43,461 bases of DNA from Clostridia bacterium (GTDB lineage Bacteria > Bacillota > Clostridia > Oscillospirales > CAG-272). The number at the start of each line of letters is the position of its first letter. Within the stretch, counting starts at the first letter, position 1. Shown one piece after another: positions 17,533-25,600 of this stretch. The DNA lies in contig JAGASP010000058.1 of the NCBI GenBank assembly GCA_017621695.1, positions 1 through 43,461 of the forward strand. The letters run 5' to 3'. The notes beneath the pieces are model-generated. The model was not told where the DNA came from. It searched no databases and worked only from the letters and a program-made list of their open reading frames with translations. The translations under genes were made by a program, and so were the position numbers.

Positions 17533-18095
17533 ACGCTGATACCCCTTTCATTCAAATATTTTTTAAGTTTTGTCCTTGTTCGGCGCAAGCGGATCTCCAC
17601 CGCGCCCTCGGTCAAACCATAAGATGCAGACAACCTTGAAATACTGTAGCTGTGCCAGTAGCGTCCCACGAACAGCTTTCGGTTGAGGGCATCCTGCTTT
17701 CGGAGAAAGGCTTGCAGATACTCCTTGATTTCCCCCGACAATTCATTTGTCATGTCATCATCCGAGGGGAAGCAATCCCCCAGCTCATCCATAAGCTCTT
17801 CCAGTGAAACGTCCATATAGCAGTTGTGTCCTTGGCGGTGTGTACTTTTGTGCCGATTGATGGATATGTTGCGAACGATTCGGCCGAGGAAGGTTCGCAG
17901 AACTTGCGGGCGGTGAGGCGGAATGCTGTTCCACAAAGACAAATAGGCATCGTTGACACACTCCTCGGCATCCAGCTCGTTATGCAGGATACTCATGGAA
18001 ACCGTTGAGCAGTAACGCCCATATTTCTTGTCTGTCTCTTTGATAGCTGTTTCGTCCCGCTTCCAGAACAGATCAATGATCTTTTCGTCATTCAT
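17529..18095 (-). CDS. ECF-like RNA polymerase sigma factor
   Basis: This 188-aa protein starts MNDEKIIDLFWKRDETAIKE behind AAAGGGGGGTG. Residues about 10-85 form region 2, including LDAEECVNDAYLSLWNSIPP and LGRIVRNISINRHKS for core binding and -10 recognition. Residues 130-185 form region 4, with YSISRLSASYGLTEGAVEIR as the HTH and RLRRTRTKLKKYL after it. The central segment between them is longer than in classical ECFs, as in a family common in Clostridia that lies next to a membrane protein gene. It is the first gene of the ten-gene operon and probably drives it in response to envelope stress (inference). Confidence 0.88.
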   Translation of the reverse strand: MNDEKIIDLFWKRDETAIKETDKKYGRYCSTVSMSILHNELDAEECVNDAYLSLWNSIPPHRPQVLRTFLGRIVRNISINRHKSTHRQGHNCYMDVSLEELMDELGDCFPSDDDMTNELSGEIKEYLQAFLRKQDALNRKLFVGRYWHSYSISRLSASYGLTEGAVEIRLRRTRTKLKKYLNERGISV

Positions 18096-18188
18096 AGCTC
18101 ACCCCCCTTTCGCAAGTGTCAAAGGCCTTTCACTTATACACACAAAATTTTTCTTGAAATCCGACATGTTTTCCAAAAACATTTTTTC

Positions 18189-18218
18189 ATTTTAATTGTA
18201 GCAAAATACAAGAATCAA
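18189..18218 (-). promoter_or_regulatory. candidate promoter of the sigma/ABC operon
   Basis: On the minus strand TTGATT (18213-18218) is followed after 18 bp by TAAAAT (18189-18194), about 95 bp before the sigma start codon. A TACAAT overlaps this region and gives an alternative -10. The stretch 18096-18253 is otherwise without genes and AT-rich. An autoregulated ECF promoter could also be present but is not recognisable. Confidence 0.4.
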
Positions 18219-18253
18219 TAAAATATCCCATTGGCACGATTTCACCGGGAGCG

Positions 18254-18286
18254 TAAAAAAAGAACAGCCAATTTTTGACTATTCTT
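18254..18286 (-). terminator. rho-independent terminator after the AraC-type gene
   Basis: On the minus strand AAGAATAGTCAA-AAA-TTGGCTGTTCTT forms a 12-bp stem with two G-T wobbles, followed by more Ts. It lies 14 bp after the stop codon at 18300 and separates the regulator from the sigma operon. Confidence 0.7.
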
Positions 18287-18299
18287 CCATATTCAATTA

Positions 18300-19280
18300 C
18301 TATTTCACCGCATAGCACCCGGGATCACCCGCAGCGACCATAGCCAGCCTCGCAAAGGCATCCTTACGCCCTTTCACGGTACTCTTTCGGAAATCCGCAG
18401 GGGCCTCGCATGTTTCTCGCTTGAAAAAGCGGTAAAAATGCTGTTCGGTGCTGAACCCGAGACGGAAAGCGATCTCGGAGAGTTTCAAGCCCGTGAAGGC
18501 CAGATAGCTTTGAGCGCGTTCTACGCGGGCCTGCTTGATGAAATCGTGGTAGGAAAGTCCGCTGTATCGACGGAAAATGACTTGGAGCTTGTTCTTGTTG
18601 ACCCCGAAGATGCGGCAAACGTCCTCGATGCGTCCTGGGTGCATGAGATCACCGTGGATGAGGATGACGATATTGCGGTAGGTCGCGAAGGTCAGAGAAT
18701 TGTCCCGCCGACTCTCGATCTTGTGAGTGTACTGTGCTTCCAGTCCCGTGAGAATATCCATGAGGCCCGCACGGATGCGGCAGGACCAGCACTTATCGGG
18801 GTCTTCTTCCTCCATGGCGGCTACAGTGGCATCACAGATGCGGAAATAAGCGTCCATCTGTTCCTCGGTCATGTCAATGCACTTTAGCTCCGTATGGGTC
18901 TCCATGAAGGGGGCAAGGCGGAACAGGTGGTAGGTCTCTGCCAGCACCTCGTAGACACCCTGCTCCATGACAGCAGGCTGCATATTCACGTTGATGAAGG
19001 TGGGGGAGAACACCATATTATACACGTCCCACGGCTCATCGTCTGTTGCTGTACAAGTCAAGGCATCGCCGTTCCGCAGACAGATTGCCATGGGCGCGGA
19101 TACAGGAAATGAATCTGTCTCGCCGCTCTTGCATTGGAGGGTTATGATCCCTTTGCCGCTTTTGATCAGAATGAGGGAGAAGTAACCCGAATCTATAGGT
19201 GGGACAAAGGGAGATTCTCGTCGTTCGGCATTGAACAGGATGGTGCGTTTGAGCTTATCCGAGGTGCGTGTCAGTTGCAT
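18300..19280 (-). CDS. AraC-family transcriptional regulator
   Basis: The start MQLTRTSDKLKRTILFNAER at 19280 has AAGGAGG upstream. The N-terminal 200 residues form an effector or cupin-like domain (GYFSLILIKSGKGIITLQCK is typical of the AraC ligand-binding fold). The C-terminal 100 residues hold the two HTH motifs: PGRIEDVCRIFGVNKNKLQV with the linker ending in VERAQSYLAFTGLKLSEIAF, then RLGFSTEQHFYRFFKRETCE. Length is 326 aa. It lies just upstream of the sigma operon in the same direction, but a terminator intervenes. Its effector and targets are unknown. Confidence 0.88.
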   Translation of the reverse strand: MQLTRTSDKLKRTILFNAERRESPFVPPIDSGYFSLILIKSGKGIITLQCKSGETDSFPVSAPMAICLRNGDALTCTATDDEPWDVYNMVFSPTFINVNMQPAVMEQGVYEVLAETYHLFRLAPFMETHTELKCIDMTEEQMDAYFRICDATVAAMEEEDPDKCWSCRIRAGLMDILTGLEAQYTHKIESRRDNSLTFATYRNIVILIHGDLMHPGRIEDVCRIFGVNKNKLQVIFRRYSGLSYHDFIKQARVERAQSYLAFTGLKLSEIAFRLGFSTEQHFYRFFKRETCEAPADFRKSTVKGRKDAFARLAMVAAGDPGCYAVK

Positions 19281-19309
19281 GGGAGACCTCCTTGGTGGGG
19301 TGTGCAATC

Positions 19310-19338
19310 ATTGTAGCATATTTCGTGGCGATTTACAA
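19310..19338 (-). promoter_or_regulatory. promoter of the AraC-type gene
   Basis: On the minus strand TTGTAA (19333-19338) and TACAAT (19310-19315) are spaced by exactly 17 bp, about 30 bp before the start codon at 19280. Confidence 0.6.
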
Positions 19339-19378
19339 TACCTTTTTGGCACATCTTTTGAATAATAGAACATATGTT

Positions 19379-19564
19379 TCATAGATACTGAGATTTTCCC
19401 GTAGTTGTTTCTTCCGGTTTCAGTTCCATCCACTCGGCTATCTCGGCCTCTAACGTATTGATCACAGTCTTGCCGATCTCTTTGGGAACTTGCGTCAGAT
19501 CGGGTACACCGTTAATAAATACGCGCAATCCCGTATCATTTCCGTTTACTTTTATCTCTTTCAT
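19379..19564 (-). CDS. 61-aa hypothetical protein
   Basis: The ATG at 19564 (MKEIKVNGNDTGLRVFINGV) follows ACGGAGG. The product begins with two or three short beta strands and ends with an amphipathic helix (EIGKTVINTLEAEIAEWMEL). No family recognised. It stands alone upstream of the AraC-type gene and close to the recombinase region. Confidence 0.6.
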   Translation of the reverse strand: MKEIKVNGNDTGLRVFINGVPDLTQVPKEIGKTVINTLEAEIAEWMELKPEETTTGKSQYL

Positions 19565-19720
19565 AAAAACCTCCGTTTTTTCTTTCATTATATCAGTTTC
19601 CATTCCCAAATGTAAGGAACTTTCCCCCAAGAGTTTCATAAAAATGTAAAACCAAAACGAATCCGCTATGACGAACCAAAACTTTGTCCGAAGATGTTGG
19701 GGTGGATTGTATCAGAAAAA

Positions 19721-19858
19721 GCCGCCTCCGTCAAGGGGGAAAAAGTATCGCTGAAAATTCATAGAGCCGACTGAATGACAGAATGATCTGTTTTCAGTCG
19801 GCTCTTTTATCATGATCGAACTGCAATACTTTTTCCTTTTTCCCTTGACGGCTTCGGC
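19721..19858. repeat. 138-bp palindromic segment with an internal terminator-like hairpin
   Basis: The arm at 19721-19748 (GCCGCCTCCGTCAAGGGGGA...) is an imperfect inverted copy of 19826-19858 (...CCCTTGACGGCTTCGGC). Between them AGAGCCGACTGAA (19763-19775) pairs with TTCAGTCGGCTCT (19793-19805) followed by TTTTAT. No plus-strand gene lies upstream to need this terminator. The nested symmetry suggests a small mobile or element-end sequence near the recombinase. The rest of 19565-20041 holds no supported gene. Confidence 0.5.
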
Positions 19859-19925
19859 TTTTCCTGATGTGGGGAAGGTGAGAAAGGAGAAAAAAGAAAA
19901 AGACAGAGCTTCGGTAGAATTGAGA

Positions 19926-19963
19926 GAAACTTTTGCCTCATGCAACCCGGTTGTAAAAGTTTC
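19926..19963. promoter_or_regulatory. inverted repeat upstream of the recombinase, candidate operator or att site
   Basis: GAAACTTTT (19926-19934) is inverted as AAAAGTTTC (19955-19963), enclosing the palindrome CAACC-C-GGTTG (19943-19953). It lies about 80 bp before the recombinase start. Serine recombinases bind imperfect inverted repeats next to their own genes, so this may be an attachment half-site or an operator. Confidence 0.35.
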
Positions 19964-20041
19964 GGAAACTATATAGGCTGAGTTTCTTACAATTCATCGG
20001 AAAATATGGTACGCTATAAAAAACAAAGGAGGAAAAAGCAC

Positions 20042-21547
20042 ATGAAAACAGCAGTTGCGTATTTACGGTATTCCAGCGATAGCCAAACCGAGCAATCCAT
20101 CGAAGGTCAGCTTCGGGTATGTCAGGACTATGCGGCACGAAATGACATCGTGATCGTAGATACCTACATTGACCGAGCCATGACCGGTACCAATGACAAT
20201 CGCCGTGACTTTCAGCGTATGCTACGAGATAGTGCCAAGCGAGCGTGGGACTACGTTCTGGTCTACAAGCTCGACCGCTTCTCCCGCAACAAGTACGAGA
20301 TGGCCATGCACAAAAGAACCTTGCGCGATAACGGCGTAAAGATCCTGTCGGCTATGGAGAACATTCCCGATACGCCGGAGGGTATCATTTTGGAGTCGCT
20401 TTTGGAGGGCATGGCAGAATATTATTCTGCGGAACTGTCACAGAAGGTACGGCGTGGCATGAACGAGAGCCGACAAAAGGGCAATTTTACGGGCGGTTAC
20501 GTTCTTTACGGTTACAAGATCGTAGACAAGAAGGTTGTGATCGACGAGGAAAAGGCGGAGGTCGTGCGATACATATATGAGCAGTACGCCCACGGTGTCA
20601 TCGTGACCGACATTATCGACCAGTTGACGGCCCGCGGCATTCTGAACCGTGGGAAACCCTTTGCCAGAAACACGGTACATCTGATGCTCAAAAACGAGAA
20701 GTATGGCGGTATCTACCGACACAAAGGGGAGGTCTTTACCGACACCTATCCTCGGATCGTCCCGGAACCTATATTTCGGATCGTTCGGCAAAAGATCGAG
20801 GACAACAAATACGGCAAACGGAGTGCGGACGTGGTGTATCTCCTACGCGACAAGATGGTATGCGGCTATTGCGGTCAGCCCATCAGTGCGGAGACAGGAA
20901 CGTCCAAGTCCGGTGCTGTAAAACGGTACTACAAATGCCTCGGTCGAAAGCACGGGAACAAATGCACCAAATCAGTTGTACGAAAGGATGTGATTGAAAA
21001 TCTTGTAGTGGAGACCACCCACCAGCTTCTGGACACCTCAGCCGCGCTTTACATGGTTGCGGATCGGATCATTGAAGCCAATCAGAAAAGGCTTCGGGAT
21101 CAATCTATCTTGAATGCCCTGAATAAGGAGCTGGCTACGGTAGAGAAATCCATTTCTAACTTGTTGACGGCACTTGAACAGGGCGTGGTAACACCCTCCA
21201 CCAAAAAGAGGCTTGAAGAATTGGAAGCCCGACAGGAGGATATCAATGCGAGGATATTAGTAGAGCGAGTCAGGCTGACGGTACAGCTCTCCAAGGACGA
21301 GATCGTAAAATATCTCAAAACCGCCATCAAAAAGGAGCCCAAGCAAATGATTGATCTTTTGGTCAAGCAAGTGGTGCTATATGATGATAAGGTAGAGATC
21401 ACTTATAATTACACCGATAACAAAGAAGGTCCCGACGACGATCGCCGGGACTTTTTATTATGCGAAACGACTTTTGAAACGCCATTGTATGAGATCAAAA
21501 CGGCAAGGATGTTTACACAGACCATGCAGGTGTTTATTTATTTCTAA
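20042..21547 (+). CDS. large serine recombinase (site-specific integrase/transposon resolvase family)
   Basis: This 501-aa protein starts MKTAVAYLRYSSDSQTEQSI after AAAGGAGG (an earlier in-frame ATG at 20006 lacks a site). The N-terminal resolvase domain has the catalytic serine at residue 11 in YLRYSSDSQ and the conserved Arg pair in KLDRFSRN near 77-83. A recombinase domain follows (GYVLYGYKIVDKKVVIDEEK...), then a zinc ribbon CGYCGQPIS...YYKCLGRKHGNKC at about 276-310, then a coiled-coil region at about 350-420. This is the full set for integrases of TndX/TnpX-type elements. It ends 65 bp from a tRNA-Ser gene. It probably moves an integrative element whose other genes lie to the left. Confidence 0.92.
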   Translation: MKTAVAYLRYSSDSQTEQSIEGQLRVCQDYAARNDIVIVDTYIDRAMTGTNDNRRDFQRMLRDSAKRAWDYVLVYKLDRFSRNKYEMAMHKRTLRDNGVKILSAMENIPDTPEGIILESLLEGMAEYYSAELSQKVRRGMNESRQKGNFTGGYVLYGYKIVDKKVVIDEEKAEVVRYIYEQYAHGVIVTDIIDQLTARGILNRGKPFARNTVHLMLKNEKYGGIYRHKGEVFTDTYPRIVPEPIFRIVRQKIEDNKYGKRSADVVYLLRDKMVCGYCGQPISAETGTSKSGAVKRYYKCLGRKHGNKCTKSVVRKDVIENLVVETTHQLLDTSAALYMVADRIIEANQKRLRDQSILNALNKELATVEKSISNLLTALEQGVVTPSTKKRLEELEARQEDINARILVERVRLTVQLSKDEIVKYLKTAIKKEPKQMIDLLVKQVVLYDDKVEITYNYTDNKEGPDDDRRDFLLCETTFETPLYEIKTARMFTQTMQVFIYF

Positions 21548-21562
21548 AAAGCAAAAAAGGCG

Positions 21563-21608
21563 CAAAAAAAGAGCGAGTCGGACACTTTTTAGGTGTTCAA
21601 CTCGCTCT
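21563..21608 (-). terminator. terminator of the tRNA-Ser gene
   Basis: On the minus strand AGAGCGAGTT...ACTCGCTCT forms a 9-bp stem with an inner ACAC/GTGT pair, followed by TTTTTTT. It starts five bases after the CCA end of the tRNA. Confidence 0.8.
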
Positions 21609-21612
21609 GACT

Positions 21613-21703
21613 TGGCGGAGATGGAGAGATTTGAACTCTCGCGACGGTTACCCGCCCTACACCCTTAGCAGGGGCGCCTCTTCGGCCTCTTGAGTACATC
21701 TCC
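21613..21703 (-). tRNA. tRNA-Ser (anticodon GCT)
   Basis: Read on the minus strand, GGAGATG at the 5' end pairs with CATCTCC before G-CCA (CCA encoded). The anticodon arm is CGCCC-CTGCTAA-GGGTG with anticodon GCT. A long variable arm and the T-arm GAGAG-TTCAAAT-CTCTC are clear, all typical of class II tRNA-Ser. It has its own consensus promoter and terminator. Confidence 0.97.
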
Positions 21704-21763
21704 GTACACCCTCGCTGATGCGAGCATTGTAAGCGGCCGCTTGCAGGACTTACAACGCTCTAT

Positions 21764-21792
21764 ATTATACATCATATTGTTTCATTTGTCAA
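21764..21792 (-). promoter_or_regulatory. consensus promoter of tRNA-Ser
   Basis: Perfect TTGACA (21787-21792) and TATAAT (21764-21769) with a 17-bp spacer on the minus strand. The roughly 55-nt leader to the tRNA contains AAGCGGCCGCTT, a perfect 12-bp palindrome, and a small CTCGC/GCGAG hairpin that may guide processing. Confidence 0.9.
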
Positions 21793-21821
21793 GTGCTTTT
21801 TCAAAATAATTCTAAAGAACA

Positions 21822-21870
21822 AAGAAAAATCGCAAGTTGCAGATATTTTCCGATCCGCAACTTGCGATTT
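21822..21870 (-). terminator. terminator after the HprK-like gene
   Basis: AAATCGCAAGTTGC and its exact inverse GCAACTTGCGATTT form a 14-bp stem with a 16-nt loop; on the minus strand TTTTTCTTT follows. It lies six bases after the stop codon. Confidence 0.85.
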
Positions 21871-21875
21871 GTTTT

Positions 21876-22598
21876 TTAAGGAGTCATAGCGGCTCGCGCC
21901 ACGTGTGCAGCTTCCTCCGAAACCGAACACGACAAGGCGTACAGGGGAACCTTCGTAACAAGGGAATTCAAAAGCTGCATCTGCGCTCTTGCCATGTCGG
22001 GAGATTTCGACAGCAAAATCTGATGCATCAACCCGAGAACCGCGTCCGTCGGAGACAGATCGGTGATTCTGTTCTCCTCGCCGCGGGACAAAAGGCAAAT
22101 CGCCGTCAAAGGCATTCCGATATTGGTCTGCCAACCCTCTTTGCCGCACCACGGCGTGCCGTATACCCACCAGACCCCATCCATCAGCCGCAGGATAGGC
22201 TTGTCCCCGTTGATAACAAAAATGTCTTCCCCGAAGGCTTGACGCCAAAGGCGGATGTGGGTACTCTTCCCCGTTCCGCTGGGAGCGGTAAAAGCATACG
22301 CATATTGTCCGTCGCTGATCACGGCGGCGTGCATGAGCATGGCATCCTTTTCGGGAAGTCGGGTACACAACGCACGGTAAAGGCAAATGCTTTCGGCATA
22401 GCCTTCTGAAACGCGAAGCCCGTCTTTTTCCCCCACGGATATTTCTTTGGCGACCTCCTTCGGGGACGCGGACACGTAAAAATCTGCGTCCTCCAAAGGA
22501 AATTCTTTAAGATACGGAGCGCATTGATGCCTCACGTAATCATAATTGGCTTCCATTACGATTCGAAAGCCAGCCATTTGAATGAAAAGCTTAGTCAT
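21876..22598 (-). CDS. HPr kinase-like P-loop protein
   Basis: This 240-aa protein (MTKLFIQMAGFRIVMEANYD) has a P-loop APSGTGKST at about 105-113 after LMHAAVISDGQYAYAFTA, the arrangement of HprK-like and PEPCK-like kinase domains. A later FVINGDKPILR stretch matches the metal-binding aspartate region. It lacks the N-terminal HPr-binding domain of true HPr kinase. In other Firmicutes, such HprK-related proteins often accompany PqqD-like and radical SAM genes, but none is visible here. It follows the CotH-type lipoprotein by 33 bp and probably shares its transcript. Its substrate is unknown. Confidence 0.72.
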   Translation of the reverse strand: MTKLFIQMAGFRIVMEANYDYVRHQCAPYLKEFPLEDADFYVSASPKEVAKEISVGEKDGLRVSEGYAESICLYRALCTRLPEKDAMLMHAAVISDGQYAYAFTAPSGTGKSTHIRLWRQAFGEDIFVINGDKPILRLMDGVWWVYGTPWCGKEGWQTNIGMPLTAICLLSRGEENRITDLSPTDAVLGLMHQILLSKSPDMARAQMQLLNSLVTKVPLYALSCSVSEEAAHVARAAMTP

Positions 22599-22631
22599 AC
22601 GATTCCTCGGTCCTTGAAGATGATAAGAATA

Positions 22632-25600
22632 TCACACATCTGCTTCGGTAAAGTCTACACGGCCACCCACGGTACCCGTACCGCCCTGACCGTAGGTATT
22701 ATCGCCCAGGACACGGATGCTGCCGTCATCGCAGAAATATGCCGTAAATCCGTAACCGGCGGCCACGTCCACGACACCGGAATAGATCTTCTTGGTGAAG
22801 CCGCCCGTGACAGCCGAAGAACCGATGCCGCCCTCCTGATTGAAGCCGTATACATAAGCGTCGCCGTTTTCGCTCAGAATGACAAGGTTGGCAAAGTAAA
22901 TATCCGCCTTCTCCACACCGCTCATGACCTTGCGGAGGGTAGGATTGTTGCCGCCACCCTGGTTGAAGGAGTTAAACTCACGCCAGCCGGCATAGTACAA
23001 GTCTCCGTTTTCGGTCACGGCCAGCATCTGGTGCTCACCCGAATCCACGTACACTACGTTTTCCAGCATGAGCACAGGGGTCGTCACGATGTCACCGTAA
23101 TTTTGCGACAGCTTCTTCCAGCGGTTATCGCCCAGACCGTAAAGCTTGTCGTTTTCGTCCACGAATACCGTAGAACGGCGGCCTGCCGAGATCATGGCAA
23201 CATTCTCCGCGACCTTTTGGAAGGTCTGGGTCGTACCGCCCTGATTCTTCGCACCCAACTGTCCGTTGGAATTAGAGCCGATACCCCACATGACACCCTT
23301 ATCGTCAATGATGAGCATATGGTCATAGCCCACGCTCACGTCTGTAATCTTGCCGTTGAAGGGTACGACATCCAGTCTCATATCGTCGGTTTTTCCGTTA
23401 CGGCCAAGCTGACCGCAGGAGTTGCAGCCGACGGTGTAGAGCTTGCCGTCCTTGGTAAGAATGGCTGTCATCCAGACCAGGTCACCGTTCTCGTAAGCCG
23501 CGCCCTGCGTGGTCGAGACCTTGGCAACGTTGTTCATCACGAAGGTGGGCGTAGCGATCGTGCCGCCGCTACTGTTCAGAGCAAGCACACCTTGGCGATT
23601 ATCGCCCCATGCGTAAAGCTCACCTGAGCCTGTCAGATAGAACATATAGGTAGGTCCTGCGATGAGCTGCCCCTGCGTGTCAACATCCCCCGTTCTGTCA
23701 CGCTTGGCGTAGATCGAGATGGTGCCCGAAGAGGAGATCTTAAAGGTTGCGGAGGTTTTCTCCTCCTCTTTTTGCGTCGCGCCGTTGTTGGCCGTCCAGA
23801 CAATACCGCTGAGCGTGTATCCTGTTTTGACCGTCACGCTGACGTCAAATTCCCGTTCTTTATCCTCAAAGCGGAACTGGGTGCCGCTCGAAACCTTTTC
23901 TCCGTTGACGTAGACATCCACGCGGTCGGGGTTGAAGGAGAGCGTTACGCGACGATAAGAAAGGTTTTCAATATCACTTTCAGAGATAGCGAAGAAGGAA
24001 TACATATGGTTCAATGCGATCTGCTGGCGGTTCTGAATAAAGCTGCGGATGCGGCTCACCGCGTTGTTCCATGCGCCAAGGCTGAACTCGGAGTCATTCC
24101 AACGCTTATCCTGCAGGGGCATGAGGGGATTACGCTCGGCCACCAGAGCTTCAAATTCCGCGGAGAGATAATCCGCCGTCAGATGGTCATTGATGATCTC
24201 ATAATAGCGAAGGATGAACTGTTCCTTGAAGTCGGGATTCTTCAGAAGATCCCGCATCATCTGTCCGCAGACAGAGCCGCTGTTTGTGATCGCCCAGAAG
24301 AAGTTTTCATGCTCGGTCGTGAAATCGTAGAAGGAAAGACCCATATCCATGTCCAAGAGGGTAAAATACCACTTGGTATCAAAGCCGGAGGGATCCTCGG
24401 GGTTTCTGTTGCGCCAGACCTTGATATTGTTCTCAGGCCAGTCACGGGCAACGAAGAACAGACGGGTGACCCACATATCAATGAAGGAGTCAATGTCCAT
24501 CTGGGAGCAAACGTAGGCATAGGCTTCGGGATCGGCGAGATTATGGCTTCTCATATAAGCGGTCATAGCGTTGAAGGAATCCGCGTCGCCCTCAATACCT
24601 GAGGATACCACGTAATCTGCCATGTGGTTGGTATGCACCTGAGAGTAGTCGCTCTCAATGACGGCTACGTTCTCTTTGTCCACACCGTAGTGGCTTTCCA
24701 CGTACTCGGGGGAATAACGCTCACGGATGTTATACACACCCCAGAAATCACCGTTGATGAAGACCAGCGTAGATGCGGAGGCCATGGTGTCCACGTTGAG
24801 ACCGGCACACACTCTCTGCATATAAGCGTCACGAATGTAGGATACGCCGCAGTCGTTACCCGAATTGCGGAGCAGGAGGCGGTCAAAGGTGGTGACGGCC
24901 TGCCCATGCTGATCCTTGGCGCGGCCTTCGAAGAGGTCGTAGTCGAGATTGCCTTCTCTGCCGCCCTCCTCATTCAGATGACCCTTGTAATAAACGCGCA
25001 GAGACTTCATGGCAAAGCCCGAGGAGCCGTTGCCGCTGACAGCCAGCTCTACGGTGGAGTTGCCCACGCGGTCGCCATCGGTATCAAAGACCTCCATGAT
25101 CGCCGTACCTCTGCGGCGGCCACCGGTAACCGAGCCGTTCAGGAAAGGATCGTTATAGAAGCCGCCATTTCCAAGCATCTCATCGAGAGGGATCGAGATA
25201 GACATGACGGTCACGCCATAATCGCAAAGCTCGGGAATGACAAAATATGTATTGGTGTAAACAGCGGTGGCTTCGATTCCGTTGGTCGCATAGGCCTTGA
25301 TCACGTAACCGCCGGGGAGCGTAGAGGCGGAGGGTCTGCCGTTGCCGTTCATGCTCGCCCATTTTTTGAGGGTAGGACCCCAAGCCATAGCCGAGGAATC
25401 CTTGAGTTGGATGGCGCCCGTATACAGCGTACCGCTGACCTTGGGATCGCTGCCGTCGGTGGTGTAGTAAATGCGGTAGCCGCTCTTCGCCTTGAGGATC
25501 AGCGCAAAGGCCTCGTCGTACACGCCGGCAGGTCTTGAAAAGGAGACCTCGTTGATGCGGGGTGCAATCACGGGATTGACACGGTTGCCCGAAGCGGCGG

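Noticed and set aside
19712..19945. 77-codon minus-strand frame across the palindromic region
   Set aside because: It runs through nested inverted repeats, has no ribosome binding site and no protein-like character.
21474..21668. Small plus-strand frame ending MERFELSRRLPALHP
   Set aside because: This is the well-known false translation of the antisense strand of a tRNA-Ser gene.
21772..22386. 204-codon minus-strand frame overlapping the HprK-like gene
   Set aside because: It lies out of frame inside the HprK-like gene and through its terminator; the P-loop is in the other frame.
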